From an uncultured Erysipelotrichales bacterium (lineage in GTDB: Bacteria; Bacillota_I; Bacilli_A; Erysipelotrichales; Coprobacillaceae): DNA of 64,000 nt. Positions 51,424-60,569 of this stretch are shown piece by piece (positions within the stretch are counted from its first letter, which is position 1; each line of letters starts with the position of its first letter). Made by a program: the position numbers and the translations under genes. The stretch lies in contig CAJTTM010000005.1 in NCBI GenBank assembly GCA_910579135.1, positions 55,496 to 119,495 of the forward strand. The letters run 5' to 3'. The notes beneath the pieces are model-generated. The model had not been told where the DNA came from. It searched no databases and saw only the letters and a list, made by a program, of their open reading frames with translations.

Positions 51424-52326
51424 CTACCCTTTATTCATAAAATATTCATCAACTTCATTGACAAATCTTAAGTAGTCTTGTGCTACATTTGTTTTTTCCT
51501 TATCAATAACATATTCATTATTGAGATCTGCATCACTTATTGGTTTAGCTTGAAACCTAATTGTTTGATTAAATATATAGTCTTTAAAATACTCATGATA
51601 GAAAGAAATCATTCTTTTATCATTTCCATTTCTATTGACCATTTGTAACAATAATCGAAAATCAAATTCAACATAATTTCTTTTCTGTACAAGTATCATC
51701 GTTTTTAATGTTCTCAAAAAACCTTTAATAGATTTTCTATCCATCTTTATTGGGATAATAACCAAATCACTTATGAGCAATGAATTGGTAACAATTAAAT
51801 CACTTCTTGGTGCTTCATCAATAATGACATAATCATAATTGTATCTTTCATCTGTACTTCCAAGGTCGTTAATTGTTTTTAATGCAAATTTTAGACGATC
51901 AACACTAGACCTTGTTTTATCATCTATCATATCTTTTTCTGTATTATCCAAACGCATCGAGCTTGGAATTATATCAATCTTTTCATTTCTTGTTGAAAAA
52001 ATTGATTTTTTTACTTTTTCAGGATTATTTAATGTGTCTGACAAATCATACTCAGGTGATTGTTTGCTAACTACATCTTCTAATGCTTTAAATACTGGTA
52101 ATCCATTTTCAACTTTCCTTTGAAATTCTTCTATCTCTACAGAAGTAAATTCGTTTCCTATTTCTAATACTGTATCAGTGCTAGTAGCTTGTGGATCAGC
52201 GTCAATCAATAATATTTTTTTCCCTAAATTTGCTAATCCTTTTGCTAAATTTGTTGCAGTATGGGTTTTCCCCACTCCACCATTTTGATTAATAATGCTT
52301 ACTATGTTCACGTTTTCATTCCCCAT
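51424..52326 (-). CDS. parA: ParA/Soj-family partition ATPase
   Basis: 300 residues. The deviant Walker A is NQNGGVGKTHTATNLAKGLANLG (residues 13-35), followed by ILLIDADPQATST and, mid-protein, YDYVIIDEAPRSD. Such ATPases move ParB-bound DNA during segregation. Start uncertain: ATG MGNENVNIV lacks a good site, and GTG five codons later follows GGGGA by eight bases. Part of the ParA-regulator-ParB module at the right end of the element. Confidence 0.92.
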   Translation of the reverse strand: MGNENVNIVSIINQNGGVGKTHTATNLAKGLANLGKKILLIDADPQATSTDTVLEIGNEFTSVEIEEFQRKVENGLPVFKALEDVVSKQSPEYDLSDTLNNPEKVKKSIFSTRNEKIDIIPSSMRLDNTEKDMIDDKTRSSVDRLKFALKTINDLGSTDERYNYDYVIIDEAPRSDLIVTNSLLISDLVIIPIKMDRKSIKGFLRTLKTMILVQKRNYVEFDFRLLLQMVNRNGNDKRMISFYHEYFKDYIFNQTIRFQAKPISDADLNNEYVIDKEKTNVAQDYLRFVNEVDEYFMNKG

Positions 52327-52335
52327 TTCTTAAAC

Positions 52336-52815
52336 TTAATTTTGTTTGATTCTTATTCCTCCTGGAACAAGCATTCCTAAATGCGTTATAGCTTTCGATT
52401 TAATTTGTTTCAATGTTCTTATTTTGACACCAAGAGTATCCATTATTTGATCATTTTTTTCATTAATAAAATAAAAGGCTATAATGTAGTGTTTCTCTCT
52501 TTTGGGTAGTTGTTGAATATATAGAAATATGCTTTCAATCCATATCTCTTCTTCTTGTAAATTTTGTATTTCATTTAATATCTTTTTTTCATAATTTTCT
52601 GTTTTCAATTCATTAGAAACAACCAACAGTGAGGCTGATGTAGGGATTTGATCATATACTCCATTTTCATCGGGAACTACAGTTATGTTTGAATAATATC
52701 CGTCTACATCTCTAATAACTTGACATTGCATTCTATTTTTGAATGTTGTTTGCAAGTATTCGAGCAATTCTGTTGTTTCTTTATAAATTGCTTTCATATC
52801 AAGCATACTATCCAT
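52336..52815 (-). CDS. Sigma-region-4/ArpU-like regulator
   Basis: 159 residues. The C-terminal half, QQLPKREKHYIIAFYFINEKNDQIMDTLGVKIRTLKQIKSKAITHLGML, is a sigma-70 region 4-type HTH (LP..E..II...Y......I...LG.....LK..K..AI..L). Likely a transcriptional regulator of the maintenance module. AGGAGG start. No tail. Confidence 0.65.
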   Translation of the reverse strand: MDSMLDMKAIYKETTELLEYLQTTFKNRMQCQVIRDVDGYYSNITVVPDENGVYDQIPTSASLLVVSNELKTENYEKKILNEIQNLQEEEIWIESIFLYIQQLPKREKHYIIAFYFINEKNDQIMDTLGVKIRTLKQIKSKAITHLGMLVPGGIRIKQN

Positions 52816-52845
52816 TTTTTAACACCTCCTTATATGATTCATTTT

Positions 52846-53199
52846 TTATTTTGATTTATTTTCAATAATTCCATTATCAATTAAAATATCTAAGGCTTTT
52901 TCAACTTTCATTCCATATTTCTGGAAAAAAATATTTTTAAATTTTCTTGTGTGTTCATTTTTAGGCTCATTGTTTTTCACACGAACCAGTTCATCAACTT
53001 CTAAATAAGAATATGCATATTTAATAAATTCAGTTGCGATTTCATCATTTTCAATCAAAAAATTGAGAAGAATTCTAATTGACTTACTGGCACTCTTCTG
53101 TCCAATTTGGCTTTTTATCCAGTTAAAGTAGTCAATTTCTAAATCGCTAAAATATACATTAACTTTTGATTTAGACATTTTATCTAATTTTTTTATCAT
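52846..53199 (-). CDS. Probable ribbon-helix-helix regulator
   Basis: 117 residues from MIKKLDKMSKSKVNVYFSDLEIDYFNWIKSQIGQKSASKSIRILLNFLIE, an RHH-like strand-helix-helix as in plasmid regulators, then a helical tail. AAAGGAG upstream (12-base spacing) favours this ATG over one ten codons earlier. First gene of the module, directly beside the tRNA operon terminator. Likely autoregulation of the partition genes. Confidence 0.65.
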   Translation of the reverse strand: MIKKLDKMSKSKVNVYFSDLEIDYFNWIKSQIGQKSASKSIRILLNFLIENDEIATEFIKYAYSYLEVDELVRVKNNEPKNEHTRKFKNIFFQKYGMKVEKALDILIDNGIIENKSK

Positions 53200-53240
53200 A
53201 ATAAAAATTATCTCCTTTCTATCAGACATTTTTGAAAACG

Positions 53241-53279
53241 AAAAAAGAGGTTACGAGTTTCTATTTCTCGTAACCTCTT
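53241..53279 (-). terminator. Terminator of the tRNA operon
   Basis: A perfect 13-bp stem (AAGAGGTTACGAG and its complement) with a 9-base loop, followed by TTTTTTCG on the minus strand, 66 bases past the last tRNA. It marks the last chromosomal-looking signal before the element. Confidence 0.9.
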
Positions 53280-53344
53280 GTTATTTAATTTATTCTAAGT
53301 ATTTAAAACCTTCAAAAAAATTGTCCAGTTCGTTAAAAAATATA

Positions 53345-53433
53345 TGGTGCCCAGGGCCGGAGTCGAACCGGCACGGATTTTAAGGTCCGCAGGATTTTAA
53401 GTCCTGTGCGTCTACCAATTTCGCCACCTGGGC
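53345..53433 (-). tRNA. tRNA-Leu (anticodon TAA)
   Basis: Acceptor GCCCAGG with CCTGGGC, discriminator A and encoded CCA; a long variable arm typical of Leu; anticodon stem around CTTAAAA. It is the last tRNA in the operon, with its 3' end facing the mobile element. Confidence 0.97.
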
Positions 53434-53452
53434 ATTATATATTTGTAATAAA

Positions 53453-53528
53453 TGGTGACCCGCAGGCGATTCGAACGCCTGACCCTCTGATTAAAAGTCA
53501 GATGCTCTACCGGCTGAGCTAGCGGGTC
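53453..53528 (-). tRNA. tRNA-Lys (anticodon TTT)
   Basis: Cloverleaf with acceptor GACCCGC/GCGGGTC, anticodon loop CTTTTAA, encoded CCA. Confidence 0.97.
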
Positions 53529-53535
53529 ATATAAA

Positions 53536-53619
53536 TGGTGGGAAGAGACGGATTCGAACCATCGAACCTAAAGGAACTGAGTTACAGTCAGCCGCGTTTA
53601 GCCACTTCGCTACCTTCCC
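53536..53619 (-). tRNA. tRNA-Tyr (anticodon GTA)
   Basis: Long variable arm, acceptor GGGAAG with CTTCCC, anticodon loop CTGTAAC, encoded CCA. Confidence 0.96.
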
Positions 53620-53623
53620 ATCA

Positions 53624-53699
<76 letters not shown>

Positions 53700-53716
53700 T
53701 TTAACTATTAAAAAAA

Positions 53717-53792
53717 TGGTGGAGGTTAACGGGCTCGAACCGCTGACCCTCTGCTTGTAAGGCAGATGCTCTCCCAACTGAGCTAAACCTCC
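53717..53792 (-). tRNA. tRNA-Val (anticodon TAC)
   Basis: Acceptor GGAGGTT/AACCTCC, anticodon loop CTTACAA, encoded CCA. Confidence 0.96.
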
Positions 53793-53797
53793 ATAAA

Positions 53798-53873
53798 TGG
53801 CTGGGATACCTGGATTCGAACCAGGGAGATGACAGAGTCAAAGTCTGTTGCCTTACCGCTTGGCTATATCCCA
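53798..53873 (-). tRNA. tRNA-Gln (anticodon TTG)
   Basis: Acceptor TGGGATA/TATCCCA, discriminator G as usual for Gln, anticodon loop CTTTGAC, encoded CCA. First tRNA of the operon. Confidence 0.96.
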
Positions 53874-53886
53874 ACAGTGCTCATAT

Positions 53887-53915
53887 AATATACCAAGTTT
53901 TTTTAAATTAGTCAA
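53887..53915 (-). promoter_or_regulatory. Promoter of the tRNA operon
   Basis: TTGACT, exactly 17 bases, then TATATT, about 14 bases before the tRNA-Gln gene on the minus strand. Confidence 0.85.
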
Positions 53916-54013
53916 TATATTTATTACCATTTTTTAAGATTATTTACACTTTTTTTATACACATAAATATATTAAGCTTTATTTTCAAAAAAATTTCATT
54001 TATATTTAAACTT

Positions 54014-54303
54014 TTATACTAAATCACTAATATCGATAACTTTTTTCATCTTCATCAAGATTAAGATATATATTTTAACTATAACTGCTTTTTCCTTTGA
54101 ATCTATGTAATACAATCTCATTAAATCTCCCATCTCATAACTCATGTGCAGTTCATAGGGACTATCAATACATAATTCATCTTGATCTCCAACCCATTAT
54201 TAAATTCAAATACATATTTATCAAAATTGTCGACAATGAAATTTGGAACATTAAACCTTGACTATCTATGTGCACCTTCCTCTAAAATAAACTCCTTCAT
54301 CAT
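54014..54303 (-). pseudogene. Decayed small protein gene
   Basis: Begins MMKEFILEEGAHR then stops; the same frame continues SRFNVPNFIVDNFDKYVFEFNN, and another frame continues VGDQDELCIDSPYELHMSYEMGDLMRLYYIDSKEKAVIV before the end. So one nonsense change and at least one frameshift have broken a gene of about 95 codons. Its ribosome site AAAGGAG is intact. Function unknown. It fills the gap between the tRNA operon and thrB. Confidence 0.7.
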
Positions 54304-54336
54304 GATACACTCCTTTTCTTTATATATCTTTAATTA

Positions 54337-54362
54337 TTAAAAAATAGGGAAAACTCCCTATT
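54337..54362 (-). terminator. Terminator of thrCB
   Basis: Stem AATAGGGA/TCCCTATT with a 4-base loop then TTTTTAATAATT; the stop codon of thrB lies inside the stem. Confidence 0.88.
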
Positions 54363-55251
54363 CATAATCACATGTATAACCACGCATATCCAACTCTAAT
54401 TTTTCTACTTTCCAATCTTTTATCAAATCACCTAGTTCATCTTTCAGACGAACAACGCCTTTGGTATCTTCTGCTTTAATAACAGCCATAATAGTTGGAC
54501 CAGCACCTGATAAATAAGCACCTAAAACACAATCATCTTTTTCTAATACCTTCATAATTTCATGATACCCTTCAATCAATCCACCACGATAAGGTTGATG
54601 TAAACGATCTTTAAAGCCAAGTTTCAACCCTTCATCATATCCATTAATTAAAGAAGCAACCATTAAAGCAAGATGAGATACATTTGTAATTGCATCCGCT
54701 CTAGGAATAGCTTGTGGTAAAACTGAACGTGACTTTGCAGTAGATAAAGAAAATGGTGGAATAAAAGCAACAAATCTATAATCATGCTTAACTGGAATAT
54801 TTAATGTAGTTACATGATCCTCTGCCATAACAGAAACTGTTAATCCTCCAAAAATTGCAGGAGCAACGTTATCTGGATGCCCCTCAATTTGAGTAGCTAA
54901 TTCTAATATTTCTTGTCTATCATTATACTTATCTTTAAACGCATAAGCCCCAACAATCCCGGCAACTATACAAGTTGATGAACTTCCTAATCCTCTTGTA
55001 TAAGGAACTTCTCCTTTACACTCGATTCTTAGACCATTAAATTTTAAACCACATTGTTTAGCCCCTTCTACAAAGGCTTGATAAGTCATATTTTCTTCGT
55101 TACAAAATTGTTTAGGACAACCTGTAATCTCTATACCTTCATCAATTAACTCAAAGACAAAAGTATTATATAGAGTTACAGCTAACCCTGCAACGTCAAA
55201 TCCTGGCCCTAAGTTTGCACTTGTCGCAGGAACTTTTACTCTTACTTTCAT
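54358..55251 (-). CDS. thrB: Homoserine kinase
   Basis: 297 residues. Phosphorylates homoserine, the step before threonine synthase. GHMP-kinase signatures: VPATSANLGPGFDVAGLAVTLYN near the start, PYTRGLGSSSTCIVAGIVGAY as the ATP loop, and YLSGAGPTIMAVI near the C-terminus. It follows thrC by three bases, with GGAAATAAACA providing the ribosome site in the thrC stop region. Usual length; no oddities. Confidence 0.97.
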   Translation of the reverse strand: MKVRVKVPATSANLGPGFDVAGLAVTLYNTFVFELIDEGIEITGCPKQFCNEENMTYQAFVEGAKQCGLKFNGLRIECKGEVPYTRGLGSSSTCIVAGIVGAYAFKDKYNDRQEILELATQIEGHPDNVAPAIFGGLTVSVMAEDHVTTLNIPVKHDYRFVAFIPPFSLSTAKSRSVLPQAIPRADAITNVSHLALMVASLINGYDEGLKLGFKDRLHQPYRGGLIEGYHEIMKVLEKDDCVLGAYLSGAGPTIMAVIKAEDTKGVVRLKDELGDLIKDWKVEKLELDMRGYTCDYE

Positions 55252-55254
55252 TGT

Positions 55255-56742
55255 TTATTTCCCTTTCACACGTTCTCCAATGAAATTTACAATATTTTCT
55301 TTATCAATAACTAGTTTATGTAAAATTTCACGATCTTTAATACCAGCTAATGGGGTTGGAATATCAACTCCTGTTTCTTTATTTAATGCTTCAATAGCAT
55401 CATATTCCCCTAATCTCTCTCCTGTTATAGCTTGATAAACAGATTCTGGGAACTTATAAGGAGAAGCAGTTGATAAAATAATTGTTTTTGTATTATCTTG
55501 ACTTTCTTTTTGGTATCTCTTATAAACACCATACCCAATAGCAGTATGAGTATCTAATAAATATCCTGTATCTTTATAACATTCACCTATAGTCTTAATG
55601 ATATCATCTTCACTAAGCCATCCAGCCTTAAATAATTCTTTAATATTTTCAAAAACTTCTGTTTCCACTTCATAAACACCAGTAGAATTAAGTTTTTCCA
55701 TATATTCATTAACCTTTTGACCATCCTTGCCACTAAATAAATAAACTAATCTTTCTAAGTTACTAGATACTAATATATCCATTGCAGGAGCATTAGTTTT
55801 ATAGAATTCTCTATTTGCATCATATTTTCCTGTAGTAAAGAAATCAGTTAGAATATTATTTTTATTAGAAGCACAAATAAATGTTTGAATTGGAAGCCCC
55901 ATTTCTTTGGCGATATATCCTGCTAAAGCATTTCCAAAGTTTCCACTTGGAATTGTAAAATTCACTTTATCACCTAAAGTAATTTCTCTCTCATTAACCA
56001 AAGTAAAATAAGAATAGAAATAATAAACAATCTGTGGAATCAATCTTCCTATATTAATAGAATTAGCTGATGAAAGAAAAACATCATGTTCTTCACATAA
56101 TTTCTTTAACTCTTCAGAATTAAAAGCTTTCTTAACAGCACTTTGAGCATCATCAAAGTTTCCTCTTATTCCAATAACTTCAACATTATTACCAGTTTGA
56201 GAAACCATTTGTTGCTTTTGAATTGGTGAAACACCATCAATTGGATAGAAAACCTTAATACAAGTTCCTTCAACATCTTTAAAGCCTTCTAATGCAGCCT
56301 TCCCTGTATCTCCACTAGTTGCTGCTAAAATCATAACTTCTCTATCTTCTTGCATTTTCTTTAAAGACAAAGTCATCAAATGTGGTAACATTGATAAAGC
56401 CATATCTTTAAATGCAGCAGTACGTCCTTGGAATAATTCAGCAATATAAACGTCTCCTGCTTTTTTTACAGGAACAACCTCTTCTGGAAATAATCCACTT
56501 CCATAAGCAGCAACGCAAGCTTTATGAATATCGTCATAACCATCACTTGGAACAAATGATGAAATAATATTAGCTGCTAAATCTACATATGATAAATGAA
56601 GCAATTCATTTAAATTTTTCTTTTCAAAACCATCAACAGGAACCAATAAACCACCATCACTACCAATTCCTTGTAAAATGGATTGATAAAAATTTAGCGG
56701 TGTCTGTTTACCTCTTGTACTTACATAAGTTTTTTCTTTCAT
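55255..56742 (-). CDS. thrC: Threonine synthase
   Basis: 495 residues. Converts O-phosphohomoserine to threonine using PLP. YVSTRGKQTPLNFYQSILQGIGSDGGLLVPV is the typical N-terminus; ELFQGRTAAFKDMALSMLP carries the PLP lysine (Lys112); AATSGDTGKAALEGF is the phosphate loop. GGGGGAGTTAGA selects this ATG over one six codons upstream. With thrB it forms a two-gene threonine operon; homoserine dehydrogenase is not in the window. Confidence 0.97.
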   Translation of the reverse strand: MKEKTYVSTRGKQTPLNFYQSILQGIGSDGGLLVPVDGFEKKNLNELLHLSYVDLAANIISSFVPSDGYDDIHKACVAAYGSGLFPEEVVPVKKAGDVYIAELFQGRTAAFKDMALSMLPHLMTLSLKKMQEDREVMILAATSGDTGKAALEGFKDVEGTCIKVFYPIDGVSPIQKQQMVSQTGNNVEVIGIRGNFDDAQSAVKKAFNSEELKKLCEEHDVFLSSANSINIGRLIPQIVYYFYSYFTLVNEREITLGDKVNFTIPSGNFGNALAGYIAKEMGLPIQTFICASNKNNILTDFFTTGKYDANREFYKTNAPAMDILVSSNLERLVYLFSGKDGQKVNEYMEKLNSTGVYEVETEVFENIKELFKAGWLSEDDIIKTIGECYKDTGYLLDTHTAIGYGVYKRYQKESQDNTKTIILSTASPYKFPESVYQAITGERLGEYDAIEALNKETGVDIPTPLAGIKDREILHKLVIDKENIVNFIGERVKGK

Positions 56743-56824
56743 TCTAACTCCCCCATTCATGTTTTAACCATTATACTAATTTCTCATCTTTTGGTCAATT
56801 ATAATTGACAAAATAACATAAATT

Positions 56825-57487
56825 CTATTTTATGGTTTGAAGTTCTTCTAAAACATCTTCTAAACTCTCTTTTATACTAACAAAATGGGAACATTCTATA
56901 TGACTTATATCAACCAAATCAGGAATTCCCACAACATCAATACCTGCACCATCTGCTGCAATAATTCCATTATATGAATCTTCTAATGCAATACACTCCT
57001 CTTTGTTAAGATGATAGATTTCGATAGCTTTAAGATAAAGTTCTGGTGAAGGTTTAGATTCACTAACCATATCTCCAGTAACTCTTTCATCAAAAAAATC
57101 ACTTAATTGAGAATATGCCAAAAATTTTTCTACTCCCTCTTTGAAAGTAGAAGAAACCAAAATGATTTTATAATCCTTTTCTTTTAAATAAGATAATAAG
57201 GAAACAGCACCTTTTTTAACTGACATTCCATAAACCTCTAAAAATCTATCTGTCATTTCATCTTTTTCTTTTTGATAAGGCTCTAAAAAATGAATATCAC
57301 CTGTTTCTTCTTCAATAACTTTTCTAGCAGTTTCTCCTGATACTCCTATTAATTTTTTAATAACATCTAATCCGTTATCTATATGGTGTTTTTTAAAAAC
57401 ATAATTCCACATATCTAAATGCATCTTTTCAGAATCAATCAAAAGACCATCCATATCAAATAAAAAAACCTTTTTTCCTTCAAACAT
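56825..57487 (-). CDS. HAD phosphatase, phosphoglucomutase-like
   Basis: 220 residues. Motif I VFLFDMDGLLIDSEKMHLDMW, motif II VSSTFKEG, motif III Lys in SESKPSPELYLKAIE, motif IV CIALEDSYNGIIAADGAG: the beta-phosphoglucomutase/phosphatase-like HAD subfamily with a helical cap. Substrate unknown; likely a sugar phosphate. AGAGGTAG start. Confidence 0.88.
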   Translation of the reverse strand: MFEGKKVFLFDMDGLLIDSEKMHLDMWNYVFKKHHIDNGLDVIKKLIGVSGETARKVIEEETGDIHFLEPYQKEKDEMTDRFLEVYGMSVKKGAVSLLSYLKEKDYKIILVSSTFKEGVEKFLAYSQLSDFFDERVTGDMVSESKPSPELYLKAIEIYHLNKEECIALEDSYNGIIAADGAGIDVVGIPDLVDISHIECSHFVSIKESLEDVLEELQTIK

Positions 57488-57535
57488 CTTTCTACCTCTT
57501 TTCTTTGATTTTATTTTATAGTATCTTTAAAATAG

Positions 57536-57581
57536 AGTCAAAGAAAAACTCTACAAAGTGAATCTTCACTTTATAGAGTTT
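57536..57581 (-). terminator. Terminator of the mannitol-dehydrogenase-family gene
   Basis: A 17-bp stem with one wobble pair (AAACTCTACAAAGTGAA and partner), followed by TTTTTCTTTG on the minus strand. Confidence 0.9.
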
Positions 57582-57586
57582 ATTTA

Positions 57587-59200
57587 TTACCCAAAATATT
57601 TATGAATAGTAGCTCGAGTTGCCCCCTTACCAGCAATCATCTCTCTAAACATACTTTCAATCTTTTCACCTAAGCCAGCTTTATATAAATCAGTAAAAAA
57701 GACATTTTCATTAGAAAGAACTGGTTTTAATTGATCTTTTAAACTTGTTGGATCCCCAACAACAATATCCTTAAATTGTTCAGTTAATTCTTCATTCATT
57801 GGGTCAGGAGCTAATTCATAAGTATTACCTTGATCATCAACACCTAACATATAACGAAGCCATCCAGCAATTCCAAGCGGGATTGCTACTAAGCTTTCGG
57901 CAGTCCCTTCTTTTCTTACATAAGCTTTCACTGTTTCTCCAAAACGAACACCAACACCTTGGGAAACATCAGTAGATAATCTTAAATTTGTATCTCCTAA
58001 ATATTCATTTGGGAAACGATCATCAAATAATTCATCAATAAAGGCTTGAGGAGAAATAATCTTAGGATCTTCAACAACTGGAAGTCCCTCACCATAAGCA
58101 ACAGTACGTCCCATCTTTAATAGTTCTGGGTCTTTTAAGCCATCCGCAAACAAATCAATACCCAATACAACTTCTAGTGGTCCTAAAGCTGAATGTACAG
58201 GATTTAAACAAGCTGTCACTTTCATACGTTCCGATTTATTAACAGTTTCACGATCCGCAAGATAAACACCATAGCCATGTTCTAATTCTGGTCTACCATT
58301 AGGGAAACTGTCTTCAATAACTAAATATTGGGGTCCTTCCGCATTAATAAATGGAGCAATATATGTTCTTTTAGAAGTAATCACAACATCCATATCTTCT
58401 ACTCCCATTGCTTTTAAATCATCCGCAATAGCTTCACTTGGTCTTGGGGTAATTTTATCAATCATTGTCCAAGGAAAAGCCACTTTCTTCTCATCTTCAA
58501 TATAAGCTATAAAATCTTTATCTACAAATCCTCTATCTAACCATTCATTTGCAATTGTGACAACTGAAGCTTTTAATAAAGACCCATTTTGAGAGCAATT
58601 ATCCATAGAAACTAAAGAAACTGGAGTTTGACTATCCTTAAACCTTTCATAAAGCATAGCTGTTAAAACAGCCATTGCACTTTTAGCCTTATGAGGTCCA
58701 TTGTCTATATCAGCTTGAATAAAAGAGAAATAATTTCCATCTGCACTCTTTAAAGCATAACCTTTTTCAGTAATTGTAAAAGAAACTAATTGAAGATCTT
58801 TGCTTTTAAATATTTCTTTTAATCTTAACCATTGATCCTTATTATTACAATCAGCCTTAACAGCCTCAGCCATTGATCCAAGAACACGATTTTCTCTTGT
58901 CCCATCACCACGTAAAATAACACTTAAACCTAAATTATCATATGGATCATAAATCTTATCAACAACATCAAAATCAAAAGTTTCTACACATGTCATACCA
59001 CGATCTAAATATCCTTTTGAAATCAACTCATCCGCAATACCGCCAATAAATACACGGAATATATTTCCAATTCCAAAATGTACCCATCTTGATGCTTCTA
59101 TTGCCTTTTCACTAACTGCATCGACATCATAATCTGGAAGAATGATTCCCATATCTTCCCAAGTTTTTCTTTCCTTAATTCCTTCTCTTGTTAATTTCAT
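57587..59200 (-). CDS. Mannitol dehydrogenase-family oxidoreductase (fructuronate/tagaturonate-type)
   Basis: 537 residues. WVHFGIGNIFRVFIGGIADELI is the NAD-binding start of the long-chain mannitol dehydrogenase family; SMDNCSQNGSLLKASVVTIANEW and KITPRPSEAI are further family blocks. Length is close to hexuronate reductases such as UxuB/UxaB, so fructuronate, tagaturonate or mannitol could be the substrate. Start: ATG with weak ribosome site; in-frame stops rule out any upstream start. Divergent from a ROK regulator, which likely controls it. Confidence 0.85.
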   Translation of the reverse strand: MKLTREGIKERKTWEDMGIILPDYDVDAVSEKAIEASRWVHFGIGNIFRVFIGGIADELISKGYLDRGMTCVETFDFDVVDKIYDPYDNLGLSVILRGDGTRENRVLGSMAEAVKADCNNKDQWLRLKEIFKSKDLQLVSFTITEKGYALKSADGNYFSFIQADIDNGPHKAKSAMAVLTAMLYERFKDSQTPVSLVSMDNCSQNGSLLKASVVTIANEWLDRGFVDKDFIAYIEDEKKVAFPWTMIDKITPRPSEAIADDLKAMGVEDMDVVITSKRTYIAPFINAEGPQYLVIEDSFPNGRPELEHGYGVYLADRETVNKSERMKVTACLNPVHSALGPLEVVLGIDLFADGLKDPELLKMGRTVAYGEGLPVVEDPKIISPQAFIDELFDDRFPNEYLGDTNLRLSTDVSQGVGVRFGETVKAYVRKEGTAESLVAIPLGIAGWLRYMLGVDDQGNTYELAPDPMNEELTEQFKDIVVGDPTSLKDQLKPVLSNENVFFTDLYKAGLGEKIESMFREMIAGKGATRATIHKYFG

Positions 59201-59355
59201 ACACTTTTTTTACTAATTATCTTAGTATTTTTTCCTCCTTTTCTTTTTCATCTTTATCTATTATTATCATACAACACTTTTAATCACGACACAACCAAAA
59301 GATATTTTTCTTGAATTTTTTTTCATTTATATTAAAGTATAGATGAGGTGTCATC

Positions 59356-60474
59356 ATGAACAATAAAAACTTAACAACAATAGAAATCAAAAAAATCAAT
59401 AAAAATAATATTTATCAATATATTTACTTTAAAAAACAATGTTCTAAACAGAATATTACTACAGATTTAAACATCGGATTAACTTCATTAAATCAAAACC
59501 TTAAAGCTTTAGAAAAAGAAAACCTTATTCAAAAAGGAGGTTTTTATGAATCTACTGGAGGTAGAAAAGCCTATGCTTTAGAAATCAATAAAAATGCTCG
59601 TATTTCTATTGGAATTGAGATTTTAAAAAATAAATTATATATAATTTCAATTAATCTATATGGAGAAGTTCTTCATACAAAAGTCATTAATGAAAAATTT
59701 GTTTCTTCAATTCATTACTGTAAAAAAATCGGTCAATACTTACAAGAATTTATTTATGATTATTCTATAAAAGAAAATACTTTATTAGGAGTGACTATCA
59801 CTTTGCAAGGAATTATTTCAAAAAACGGGAATACAATATCATATAGTCCATTATTGGATAACACTGACTTAACTCTTGACGATTTTCAAAAATATATTCC
59901 TTATCCTTGTTGTTTTGAACACGATTCTAAAGCTGCTGCTTATTTAGAATGTTGGCATAAAAAAGAATTTAGTGATGCTTTTGTTTTATTATTAAATGAT
60001 AATTTAGGGAGTGCTGTTGTAACAAATCAAAAAGTTCATTATGGAAAACAAATGCATAGTGGAATTATTGAACACATGACGATTTCATTAAATGGAGAAA
60101 CTTGTTATTGTGGAAAAAAGGGATGTTTAGAAACATATTGTTCTGCTCAAGCTCTATTAAAAGGAGAAAAGGCTTCTGAATTTTTTAAGAAAGTACGTTT
60201 AAATGAAGATGGAGGAAAATGGAAAGAATATCTTAATGTTTTATCTTTTGCGATAAGTAATATTCATACTATATTTGATGTTCCTATTATTATTAGTGGA
60301 TATCTTGCTTCTTATATTATAGATGATGATTTAAAGTATATTCTTTATCGTATACATCAACAATATGCTTTTTCTTTTGATGAAGATTATCTTCATTTAA
60401 GTGATTATGGTAGATTTGCTCCTGCTATTGGTGGAGCACTCATTTACATTGATCAATTTATTGCGCAGGTGTAA
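59356..60474 (+). CDS. ROK-family transcriptional regulator
   Basis: 372 residues. Winged HTH N-terminus (NIYQYIYFKKQCSKQNITTDLNIGLTSLNQNLKALEKENLIQKGG), then a ROK sugar-binding domain with GIIEHMTISLNGETCYCGKKGCLETYCS (the zinc-binding CxCGxxGCxE block) and GGALIYIDQ near the end. Divergent, 155 bases from the mannitol-dehydrogenase-family gene, it is the probable repressor or activator of that gene in response to a sugar or uronate. It probably also regulates itself. Confidence 0.92.
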   Translation: MNNKNLTTIEIKKINKNNIYQYIYFKKQCSKQNITTDLNIGLTSLNQNLKALEKENLIQKGGFYESTGGRKAYALEINKNARISIGIEILKNKLYIISINLYGEVLHTKVINEKFVSSIHYCKKIGQYLQEFIYDYSIKENTLLGVTITLQGIISKNGNTISYSPLLDNTDLTLDDFQKYIPYPCCFEHDSKAAAYLECWHKKEFSDAFVLLLNDNLGSAVVTNQKVHYGKQMHSGIIEHMTISLNGETCYCGKKGCLETYCSAQALLKGEKASEFFKKVRLNEDGGKWKEYLNVLSFAISNIHTIFDVPIIISGYLASYIIDDDLKYILYRIHQQYAFSFDEDYLHLSDYGRFAPAIGGALIYIDQFIAQV

Positions 60475-60569
60475 AGATTTTTATTTTATCACATTAATAT
60501 TTTATTATCATTTTCTTTACTCTTGAGTTGTAATAGAATAAAATAATTTCATTGAAAGAGGGGAACTAT

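Noticed and set aside
1..53199. Insertion sequences or transposases
   Set aside because: No transposase motifs or terminal inverted repeats seen; the left edge is cut, so flanks are unknown.
57587..59230. A longer mannitol-dehydrogenase-family start near the strong GGAGG 33 bases upstream
   Set aside because: In-frame TAG and TAA codons lie between, so the ATG at 59200 is the only start.
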